Shown in pieces: positions 24,735 through 31,121 of a stretch of DNA of 64,000 bases. The DNA is from CAZSVP01 sp964637185 (GTDB lineage: Bacteria > Patescibacteriota > Saccharimonadia > CAILAD01 > BJGX01). Below the pieces are notes generated by a model that saw nothing but the letters and a program-made list of their open reading frames with translations, had not been told where the DNA came from and searched no databases. Both the position numbers and the translations under genes were made by a program. The stretch spans positions 194,615 to 258,614 of the forward strand of contig CAZWVB010000001.1 in NCBI GenBank assembly GCA_964637185.1. The letters are read 5' to 3'. Position 1 is the stretch's first letter, and every line of letters begins with the position of its first letter.

Positions 24735-26570
24735 ATGCCCACGAAAGAGAGAAACCCATACATCCGGACCTACAAGGGGCAGAAGGTGCCGACCAAGCTT
24801 GGCATCCGCTACCTGAGCGAGATCGTGACCGATCCGACTGGGCCGGTCTACTTCTTCACCGCACAAGCCAACATCGTGGTGGTGGCGGCAGCCATGGCCC
24901 GGCTCAGCCGGCGCGATGGCGACCTGCGGGTCACCATCCTCGAGGAGTTCGCTGGTGTGCAAGACGCCGCCGTGCTCACCAAGCTGCGCAAGCACGAGCT
25001 GCTCAAGGTGATCCGTGAGCTGGAGAACGCGTTGAAGTTCTTCGAGACCGAGTTGGGCGGCTCATTTGCTCGGGACGAGGAGCTACCTCACCAGATCAAG
25101 GCACTGCGGACGCTGCGGCAGGCGATTGCCGACCTCACGGCCGGCCGACTGCGGACTGAAGAGGCGGCCGCGCTGATCAACCGTGTGGTCACCGAGTTCG
25201 GTGACGATTCGGTGCAGCAGCTGATCACGGTGATGTTCGTCTGCGAGGGTGTGAGCAACCTCATGACCAAGGAGCTGGAGTGGGGGCGAGTGGCTGCGGC
25301 CTATCTCGAGCAGTCCACCCGCTATATCTACTTCGACACCAAGGTCGACGGTCGCTACAAGTACTTCCGGCCAGAGCTCGAGGACTTGCTCGCGTACTAC
25401 GAGTTCATCATGGATGAGATCTTCGATCGTTACTCCACGGTGGTGCGTGAGGTCACCGAGTATGTCAAGGTGCACAACCCGCGTCCGGACAAGGCTGCGG
25501 ATCCGGGCGGGCATGCCGGCTGGCCTGGTTCGGTGCGGGCGGAAGCCTGCGATGCTGCACGGGCCATCCTACCGGTTGGCACCCGCTCGACGGTGGGTAT
25601 CACCATGTCGGCTCAGGCTCTCGATGCGCTGATCATGCGACTGCTGTCACGTGAGCTGCCCGAGGCTCGGGCCATGGGCGCCGCGCTGCTGCGCGAAGCC
25701 CGCAAGGTGATCCCGGAGTTCTTGGAGCGCACCGACAAGCCTGACCGCGGGCTGATGACCATCAGCTACTTGGCCGAGACGCGGGCTGGTCTGCGCGAGT
25801 TCGCGCTCAACGAGCTACCGCCTGCCAAGTTGGCCAAGAAGAGCAAGAAGGCCGAAGAGCCGGTGACGCTACTGGACTACTACCCACATGATGAGCGTGA
25901 GTTGGGACCAGGCTTGCTCTACGCCGTCGATGGTCGCTCCATGACCGAGCTGGGCAAGCTGGTTGGCAAGCTGCCGCGCAAGAAGCTGCGCAAGCTCATG
26001 CTGATCTACTTCGGCGAGCGCCTCAACCGACGTCATCGGCCGGGGCGAGCTGCCGAGGCAGCCAGCTTCAACTGGGAGCTGGTCGGCGACTATGGCACCT
26101 TCCGCGACCTACAGCGGCACCGCATGGTCAGTGCCATGGAGTGGCCGGCGCTCACGCCGTATCTCGGCTACGAGGTGCCGGAGCTGGTGACGAAGGCTGG
26201 GCAGCACGACAACTTCGTTCGGGCCTTCGAGCTGTCCAGCGAGCTCTACAACGAGTTGTACGGCGCTGGCTACAAGTACGAGGCTCAGTACGCGCTGTGC
26301 ATGGGCTACCGCATGCGCTACCGCTTCATCACCAGTCTGCGTGAGCTGTTCCATCTGCTGGAGTTGCGCACCAGTCCGCAAGGTCATCCCGGCTACCGCA
26401 AGCTGTGCAACCTCATGTACGACGAGGTGGCCCGGGTCTACCCGATCAGCGCGGAAGCCATGTGCTTCGTCAACCAGCAAGACACGCTCGGTGAGCTGAC
26501 CCGCATGGCCTCGGAGCGGGCCACAGCCGACAAGCTGGCCAAGCTGGCGGAGCGGGCCACTGCGGAGTGA
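24735..26570 (+). CDS. thyX: Tandem ThyX-like flavin-dependent thymidylate synthase homologue
   Basis: A 611-aa protein made of two ThyX-like halves; ordinary ThyX is about 220-250 aa. The ThyX signature is RHRxxSxNExSxRY. In the first half its counterpart is GRVAAAYLEQSTRY (184-197), where the RHR part is lost but ExSxRY is kept. In the second half it is RHRMVSAMEWPAL (461-473), where RHRxxS is kept but the SxRY end is lost. Each half also has the helical segment that follows in ThyX (AILPVGTRST and LSRELPEARAMG; MRYRFITSLRELFHLLELR). ATG 24735 follows AAGGAGGGG. It probably makes dTMP with FAD and CH2-THF, but a lost activity is also possible. Strongly GC-rich. Confidence 0.8.
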   Translation: MPTKERNPYIRTYKGQKVPTKLGIRYLSEIVTDPTGPVYFFTAQANIVVVAAAMARLSRRDGDLRVTILEEFAGVQDAAVLTKLRKHELLKVIRELENALKFFETELGGSFARDEELPHQIKALRTLRQAIADLTAGRLRTEEAAALINRVVTEFGDDSVQQLITVMFVCEGVSNLMTKELEWGRVAAAYLEQSTRYIYFDTKVDGRYKYFRPELEDLLAYYEFIMDEIFDRYSTVVREVTEYVKVHNPRPDKAADPGGHAGWPGSVRAEACDAARAILPVGTRSTVGITMSAQALDALIMRLLSRELPEARAMGAALLREARKVIPEFLERTDKPDRGLMTISYLAETRAGLREFALNELPPAKLAKKSKKAEEPVTLLDYYPHDERELGPGLLYAVDGRSMTELGKLVGKLPRKKLRKLMLIYFGERLNRRHRPGRAAEAASFNWELVGDYGTFRDLQRHRMVSAMEWPALTPYLGYEVPELVTKAGQHDNFVRAFELSSELYNELYGAGYKYEAQYALCMGYRMRYRFITSLRELFHLLELRTSPQGHPGYRKLCNLMYDEVARVYPISAEAMCFVNQQDTLGELTRMASERATADKLAKLAERATAE

Positions 26571-26594
26571 GATCTCCGCATAGCAAAACTCTCA

Positions 26595-26630
26595 AGCGAG
26601 CCCGAGGGACTACCGTCCCTCGGGCTCGCT
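26595..26630 (+). terminator. Perfect 16-bp hairpin ending the nudix-thyX operon
   Basis: The 16 bases 26595-26610 (AGCGAGCCCGAGGGAC) are exactly complementary to 26615-26630 across the loop TACC. A short T-containing tail follows. The leaderless glyA promoter begins 12 nt further on. Confidence 0.8.
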
Positions 26631-26642
26631 CTCGTTATGATG

Positions 26643-26648
26643 TATAAT
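26643..26648 (+). promoter_or_regulatory. -10 box, leaderless start of glyA
   Basis: TATAAT ends 5 nt before the ATG at 26654; no SD is present. Confidence 0.55.
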
Positions 26649-26653
26649 TATCC

Positions 26654-27910
26654 ATGATGAACAAATTGTCTGAGCTTACCAATGCTGAGTATGATCGTCA
26701 GCGCGACAGCCTCAATCTCATTGCGTCCGAAAACTATCCTAGTCCGAGAGTTTTGGAGCTATTAGGATCTGTGTGGATGAACAAGTACGCCGAGGGCTAT
26801 CCAGGCAAGCGCTATTATGCTGGCAATGTTCATGCCGATGAGCTAGAGGATTTTGTGCAGTCTAAAGCACTGGAAGTATTTGATCCAACTGGTGAATATG
26901 GAGCCAATGTACAAGTGTTGTCAGGCAGCCCGGCCAACGCCATGGTGTTTTTGAACGTACTGGAGCCGGGCGACACAGTACTAAGCCTAGATTTGCCCAG
27001 TGGCGGTCATCTTAGTCACTTGCACGGCACTAGCAGCTGGCTCAAATTTTTCGCACATGAGACTTATGGTACGGTAGCATCAGACAGCGGCTACGAGGTA
27101 GATATCAGTGATTATGAGGCCAAGCTCAAATCAGCCAAGCCCAAGCTCACTATCATAGGGTTCTCAGCCTATCCCAAGCGAGTTGATTTTGAGGCTATGA
27201 TCAAACTAGCGCACGAGCATGGTAGTCTGGTACTGGCTGACATCGCTCATATCAATGGTCTGATCGCGGCAGGACTTCACGACAGTCCATTTAAACCTGG
27301 CGAGCTGGGGGCTGATTTTGTCAGCATGACCACTCACAAGACTATGCGTGGTCCGCGCGGCGCGCTACTTTTTGCCAAGCAAGAGTATATGGACAGTCTC
27401 AACAAGACTGTATTTCCTGGTACTTCAGGAGGTCCTCATCTGCATCAGATAGCTGCTGTCGGCCAAAGCTTGCTGGAGATACTCGGTGAGGATGTGTACC
27501 CAGATGGCCGGGCATTTCGCGATTATGCTAGTGATATCATCGACAATTGCCGGGCACTCGAAGATGGTATGACTCAGCATGGCTTGGAAGTGGTAAGCCC
27601 TACCCAGACGCATCTGAGCTTGGTACGTTTGCCAGCATCGGTGGACAGCCTAGAATTACAGCAAAAACTTGAACAGATTGGTATCGTGACCAATCGCAAT
27701 AGTGTACCCAATGACCCCAAAACTCCTTGGCGCCCAAGCGGTTTGCGTCTTGGCACGGCGGCGCTCACCAGCCGTGGGCTGAGCACACACCATGCCAGCC
27801 AGTTAGGTGCTTTGATAGCAGGTGTCGCGATTGGCAAACAAAATGAGGCTGAGGCTGCTAACCAAACCCAACAAATACTGGCTGATATAGACTGGTTTTA
27901 CACCAAATAG
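26654..27910 (+). CDS. glyA: Serine hydroxymethyltransferase
   Basis: A 418-aa PLP enzyme. Early motif LNLIASENYPS, glycine/tyrosine segment KYAEGYPGKRYYAG, and the PLP lysine in MTTHKTMRGPRGALL near residue 225 are all canonical. It makes glycine and methylene-tetrahydrofolate from serine; the latter is the carbon donor for the ThyX-type reaction encoded next door. Moderate GC, unlike the GC-rich genes on both sides. Confidence 0.96.
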   Translation: MMNKLSELTNAEYDRQRDSLNLIASENYPSPRVLELLGSVWMNKYAEGYPGKRYYAGNVHADELEDFVQSKALEVFDPTGEYGANVQVLSGSPANAMVFLNVLEPGDTVLSLDLPSGGHLSHLHGTSSWLKFFAHETYGTVASDSGYEVDISDYEAKLKSAKPKLTIIGFSAYPKRVDFEAMIKLAHEHGSLVLADIAHINGLIAAGLHDSPFKPGELGADFVSMTTHKTMRGPRGALLFAKQEYMDSLNKTVFPGTSGGPHLHQIAAVGQSLLEILGEDVYPDGRAFRDYASDIIDNCRALEDGMTQHGLEVVSPTQTHLSLVRLPASVDSLELQQKLEQIGIVTNRNSVPNDPKTPWRPSGLRLGTAALTSRGLSTHHASQLGALIAGVAIGKQNEAEAANQTQQILADIDWFYTK

Positions 27911-27912
27911 CA

Positions 27913-27941
27913 TTGACATAAGCATTAATACCTGATATAAT
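27913..27941 (+). promoter_or_regulatory. Full consensus sigma-70 promoter
   Basis: TTGACA (27913-27918), a 17-bp spacer and TATAAT (27936-27941). It begins right at the glyA stop and drives the attenuated leader of the next gene. Confidence 0.85.
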
Positions 27942-27947
27942 CTTCGT

Positions 27948-28039
27948 ACCACTTCAGGTGGCCGGAGACCAAGTGAATACCCCAGGCGGACACGAGGTCT
28001 TTTTTGTTTCTATTCACCCACGGCGACCAAGGGAGGACC
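27948..28039 (+). promoter_or_regulatory. Attenuator leader with competing hairpins
   Basis: A terminator can form from AGACC (27966-27970) with GGTCT (27996-28000), extended by GTG/CAC, followed by TTTTTT. GTGAATA (27973-27979) can instead pair with TATTCAC (28011-28017) downstream of the T run. Both use GTG 27973-27975, so they exclude each other. This fits transcription attenuation of the 102-aa gene; the signal is unknown. Confidence 0.6.
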
Positions 28040-28348
28040 ATGACTCGCCGATACCACAAGAAACGTCAGCCGCCAGAGCTGACGGTACGCACCTATTTGC
28101 GCTGTGCACCCAACAGCGCGCATCCGCAGGAGGTGCTCTGGCTCAGCTGGTGCCAGCTCGGCAACGGAGCCGAGCCGCTGCACAGCTTCTGCCAGCATCC
28201 AAGCTGCGACGGCCGTGGTCAGCGTGTGCCTACAAGCGAGCTGACCAACAAGTACCGCCAAGCGCGCTTCGAGGCTGGTGAGATCGCGCTGGCCTTGCCC
28301 GATGGGCAGTGGCTGGTACAGCCGGCCAAGTCCGTGGCACGGGTCTGA
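28040..28348 (+). CDS. Orphan protein with Cys/His cluster, 102 aa, GC-rich class
   Basis: ATG with GGGAGGA 3 nt upstream. The basic N-terminus (TRRYHKKRQ) is followed by LRCAP, LSWCQLG and HSFCQHPSCDGRGQRVP, so four cysteines and two histidines could bind zinc. I do not recognise a family. A small basic metal-binding protein next to rplJ-rplL, controlled by an attenuator, would fit a translation- or RNA-linked role, but this is inference. Confidence 0.72.
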   Translation: MTRRYHKKRQPPELTVRTYLRCAPNSAHPQEVLWLSWCQLGNGAEPLHSFCQHPSCDGRGQRVPTSELTNKYRQARFEAGEIALALPDGQWLVQPAKSVARV

Positions 28349-28362
28349 AGTAGGCAAGAGGT

Positions 28363-28388
28363 TGGGAAGGGGCGAGAGCCCCTTCCCA
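28363..28388 (+). terminator. 11-bp GNRA-loop hairpin
   Basis: TGGGAAGGGGC (28363-28373) pairs perfectly with GCCCCTTCCCA (28378-28388) around a GAGA tetraloop. There is no strong T run after it. It ends the 102-aa gene. Confidence 0.65.
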
Positions 28389-28392
28389 CACC

Positions 28393-28422
28393 TTGACTAA
28401 TCTAGCCATTATCTGATACAAT
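28393..28422 (+). promoter_or_regulatory. rplJ-rplL promoter
   Basis: TTGACT (28393-28398), an 18-bp spacer and TACAAT (28417-28422), immediately before the structured leader. Confidence 0.65.
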
Positions 28423-28426
28423 ATTT

Positions 28427-28553
28427 GCGATTACCAAAGACTGTAGCTTCCCCAGCTGGCGGATTAAATATGCTACAAGAGGTAAACAATCGATATGATT
28501 GTTGGACACGAAGTCTTTGGAGTATATCCAAAGATTTTTTGTTTGGTAATCGC
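28427..28553 (+). promoter_or_regulatory. L10-type leader with attenuator
   Basis: CCAAAGAC (28434-28441) pairs with GTCTTTGG (28513-28520), the antiterminator form. CTTTGG (28515-28520) can instead pair with CCAAAG (28528-28533), followed by a T run (28535-28540), as terminator. GCGATTACCAAA (28427-28438) is also exactly complementary to TTTGGTAATCGC (28542-28553). L10-L12 binding to such leaders controls rplJL in many bacteria; the same logic is inferred here. Confidence 0.7.
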
Positions 28554-28580
28554 GAACATTACATTAACAAGGAGAGGTAC

Positions 28581-29111
28581 ATGGCAAAAACACGTGCTCA
28601 AAAAGAGCAAGATGTGCAAGCCTTGGCCGACTCTTTCCAAAATCGCAAGATTGCAGTGCTCACCGACTATCGCGGCCTGACCGTGGCAGCTGTGACCGAG
28701 CTACGCAACAACTTACGTGAGGCAGGGGTAAGCTACAAGGTAGCCAAAAACACTCTCGTCAAAGTCGCTCTTGCTGACACCAGGCTAAAGGATCTCGATA
28801 CCAGCCTTTTTGCTGGACCGATGGCCATAGCATTTGGTGACGACGAAGCGGCCACAGCTAAGGTGGTCTATGACTTTGCCAAAGCCAACCCGGCACTTGA
28901 GATACTCAGTGCCATCGACGAAGCCGGCACTATCCTCAGTGTCGAGCAAGTCCAGGCTCTGGCTAAGCTACCAAGTCGCGAGCAACTTACTGCCCAGGTG
29001 GTGGGTACGATCGCAGCCCCGCTCAGTGGTTTTGTACGAGTATTGAATGGAAATCTAACCGGACTATTGTATGCGCTCAATGCCATCGGTGAGTCCAAAG
29101 GAGAAGCTTAG
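28581..29111 (+). CDS. rplJ: 50S ribosomal protein L10
   Basis: A 176-aa L10 starting at MAKTRAQKEQDV behind AAGGAGAGG. Typical segments are VLTDYRGLTVAAVTELR and YKVAKNTLVKVA. It anchors L7/L12 dimers on the ribosome and is followed by rplL after 2 nt. Confidence 0.95.
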   Translation: MAKTRAQKEQDVQALADSFQNRKIAVLTDYRGLTVAAVTELRNNLREAGVSYKVAKNTLVKVALADTRLKDLDTSLFAGPMAIAFGDDEAATAKVVYDFAKANPALEILSAIDEAGTILSVEQVQALAKLPSREQLTAQVVGTIAAPLSGFVRVLNGNLTGLLYALNAIGESKGEA

Positions 29112-29113
29112 AA

Positions 29114-29605
29114 ATGGCCGAAGAAACAACCAAACCAGAAGAGACCAAAGTTGAAAATCCGCCAACTGGCGCGGAAGAAGTAGCTGAAGCTACTGAAGAA
29201 AAGACAGAAGCAAAAGCCGAAGTTCCTGCTAAGTTCAAAGACTTGGTGGGTGAGATCGAAAAACTAAGTGTGCTAGACCTAAGTGAGCTTGTCAAAGTAC
29301 TCGAAGATCACTTTGGTGTCAGCGCGAGCGCCCCAGTAGCTGTTGCTGCTGCAGGTAGCGGTGGCGGAGAAGCCGCCGAGGCCGCTGAAGAGAAGAGTGA
29401 ATACGATATCTTCATGAGCGCAGCAGGCGAAAAGAAAATTGACGTGATTAAGGCCGTACGTGAAATCACAGGCCTAGGCTTGGCCGAGTCCAAAGCCTTG
29501 GTGGACGGTGCTCCTAAGATGGTCAAAGAAAAAGTCAAGAAAGAAGAAGCCGAAGAAGCCAAGAAGCAGCTTGAAGAAGCTGGCGCAACTATCGAGTTGC
29601 AATAA
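29114..29605 (+). CDS. rplL: 50S ribosomal protein L7/L12 with acidic N-terminal extension
   Basis: A 163-aa protein, about 40 residues longer than usual. The L12 dimerisation domain begins near residue 40 (FKDLVGEIEKLSVLDLSELV), followed by an Ala/Gly hinge and the C-terminal factor-binding domain (KIDVIKAVREITGLGLAESK, then LVDGAPKMVKE). The extension is rich in Glu, Thr and Pro and looks disordered. L1 in the same window is also extended, in its case with a basic arm. Confidence 0.95.
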   Translation: MAEETTKPEETKVENPPTGAEEVAEATEEKTEAKAEVPAKFKDLVGEIEKLSVLDLSELVKVLEDHFGVSASAPVAVAAAGSGGGEAAEAAEEKSEYDIFMSAAGEKKIDVIKAVREITGLGLAESKALVDGAPKMVKEKVKKEEAEEAKKQLEEAGATIELQ

Positions 29606-29623
29606 CTCAGACTATCTTCTATC

Positions 29624-29649
29624 AAAAGAGCCCCAGCCGGGGCTCTTTT
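29624..29649 (+). terminator. rplJ-rplL terminator
   Basis: AAAAGAGCCCC (29624-29634) pairs perfectly with GGGGCTCTTTT (29639-29649) over an AGCC loop. A TATAAT box for the next gene starts 4 nt later. Confidence 0.92.
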
Positions 29650-29653
29650 GCAA

Positions 29654-29659
29654 TATAAT
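29654..29659 (+). promoter_or_regulatory. -10 box, leaderless start
   Basis: TATAAT ends 8 nt before the ATG at 29668 with no SD. Confidence 0.55.
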
Positions 29660-29667
29660 GGTCAGTT

Positions 29668-30285
29668 ATGGCAGGTATGGTTACTCACATAGTTCTAACT
29701 GATCAAGTCTATGACGAGCAGTTTGGTAAGTTTGATCGAAAAAGTTTTGTAGTTGGTACAAGTTTTGCTGACATACGGTATTTGGGAGTGATAGAAAGAG
29801 ACAAAACACATTACAGTGATGTCTCAATAGAACGAATTCGCAGTCAAGAAGACTCATTTATTGCCGGGTTAATGTTTCATTCTTTGGTCGATAAAACTCG
29901 TGAAGATTACATCAAATCCAAATATATTTATAGAGAACTCCCAAAATCTGATTACATTTCGCAAGCTATGAAAGTTTGTGAAGACATAGTTGTCTATCCT
30001 AAATGCAAACACTGGGGCCAATATGCAAATTACTTCGGTACCATTCTAGAAAATGAAAGAGATTATGGCATAGATGCGACTGAGATTGAGCGGTGGCATA
30101 ATATTATTCGCACGGCCATCGGAAAACAGCCAGATTTAGTTATTACATCGGATATACTGCAGCAGCTTCAGCTTGATAGTTCGGTAGTTGATGAGATCAT
30201 GTCACTAGCCAAACAACTTTTGGCCAACCACGACACCAGCTATATATTGGATTTCTACCGACAGTTCCCAGCCTGTCTCAAATAA
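29668..30285 (+). CDS. Zinc-dependent phospholipase C-like protein
   Basis: A 205-aa soluble protein. The order THIVLTDQVY, FVVGTSFADIRYLG, RDKTHYSD and FIAGLMFHSLVDKTRED, all within the first 80 residues, gives the spaced His/Asp ligands seen in the zinc-dependent phospholipase C / S1-P1 nuclease fold (PF00882-like). No signal peptide is seen, so it would act inside the cell unless exported another way. Substrate unknown. The AT-richer base use and lone position after a terminator set it apart from the ribosomal operon. Confidence 0.6.
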   Translation: MAGMVTHIVLTDQVYDEQFGKFDRKSFVVGTSFADIRYLGVIERDKTHYSDVSIERIRSQEDSFIAGLMFHSLVDKTREDYIKSKYIYRELPKSDYISQAMKVCEDIVVYPKCKHWGQYANYFGTILENERDYGIDATEIERWHNIIRTAIGKQPDLVITSDILQQLQLDSSVVDEIMSLAKQLLANHDTSYILDFYRQFPACLK

Positions 30286-30352
30286 CTTTGTTTGGCATTT
30301 GTTTTGTTATCTGCTACACTAGTGGCAAGTAATTGAAGGAAGAGCAAAACAA

Positions 30353-30892
30353 ATGGCAGCACAAGACAAACACCAGCTGGAAGCACTAGCAGCCCAACTC
30401 GAGGCTGCCCAGCAGAATTTGCAAAACATTCAAAAAGAGATGGACAAGCTCGGTGTCAAACCCGAGGATCTTCCCGAACCCAAGAAAATCAATGCCGCTA
30501 CTATCGAGGCCCAAGCTGGTGGCAAAATAGTAGAAGGCAAATTTGATGGTCAGAATATGATAGGTCCTGATGGCAAGGTTTATCCTGTGCCGGCCAACTA
30601 TGCTAGCAAATCTAAGCTCGTAGAGGGTGATACACTCAAACTCACTATTTCAGAAGATGGCAGCTTTATCTACAAACAAATTGGGCCAATCGAGCGCAAG
30701 AAGCTGATAGCTACGCTAGCGCTTGAGAACGGCCAGTATACCGCTGTGGTCGGCGGCAAACACTATCGTGTACTCTACGCCAGCGTCACATATTTCCGTG
30801 CCCAGCCTGGCGATGAAGTTACTGTAGTATTGCCAGCACATGGCGAGGCTAGTTGGGCAGCGATTGAGGCTGTGATTGGCACAATGCGCTAG
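30353..30892 (+). CDS. CPR-type coiled-coil plus beta-barrel protein, 179 aa
   Basis: Residues 1-40 form a coiled coil (LEALAAQLEAAQQNLQNIQK). Then come two beta-rich units, one around GKFDGQNMIGPDGKVYPVP and KLVEGDTLKLTI, one around HYRVLYASVTYFRAQPGDEV, each compatible with an OB-like barrel. I remember closely similar proteins as common in CPR genomes, without a known function. The overall plan recalls the N-terminal coiled coil and OB domains of proteasomal ATPases, but no ATPase domain is present. The SD AAGGAAGAG lies upstream. Confidence 0.8.
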   Translation: MAAQDKHQLEALAAQLEAAQQNLQNIQKEMDKLGVKPEDLPEPKKINAATIEAQAGGKIVEGKFDGQNMIGPDGKVYPVPANYASKSKLVEGDTLKLTISEDGSFIYKQIGPIERKKLIATLALENGQYTAVVGGKHYRVLYASVTYFRAQPGDEVTVVLPAHGEASWAAIEAVIGTMR

Positions 30893-30894
30893 TT

Positions 30895-31010
30895 GGCCAA
30901 ATTATTCTTTATATCTCATCGTTACTTACTGCGAGCCTCGTTCGCTGTAGTTTTACTAAGTCTCAACTCGATTCTCGTAAGTGCCTTGATATATTTTGAA
31001 TACTTTGGCC
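30895..31010 (+). ncRNA. Structured 3'-UTR element, copy C
   Basis: It starts 3 nt after the stop codon of the 179-aa gene. Outer stem: GGCCAAATTATTC (30895-30907) with GAATACTTTGGCC (30998-31010), 12 of 13 paired. Middle stem: ACTTAC (30924-30929) with GTAAGT (30977-30982). The unpaired blocks CGTT, TGCG, TTCTC and GCCTTGAT match copies A and B. The inner stem is weak here (about three pairs). Confidence 0.65.
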
Positions 31011-31089
31011 TTACTCTTTTCATGAAAGACAGCTGTGGTTTTTATTACTGTTGAAATGCTTGTTTTGTCCAGCTGCCCTGATCATTTGG

Positions 31090-31095
31090 TATAAT
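31090..31095 (+). promoter_or_regulatory. dnaX -10 box
   Basis: TATAAT lies 26 nt before the GTG start, leaving a short leader with the SD AGGGGAGA. No good -35 is seen. Confidence 0.5.
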
Positions 31096-31121
31096 AAGGT
31101 TCGATTAAGAGGGGAGAGTGT

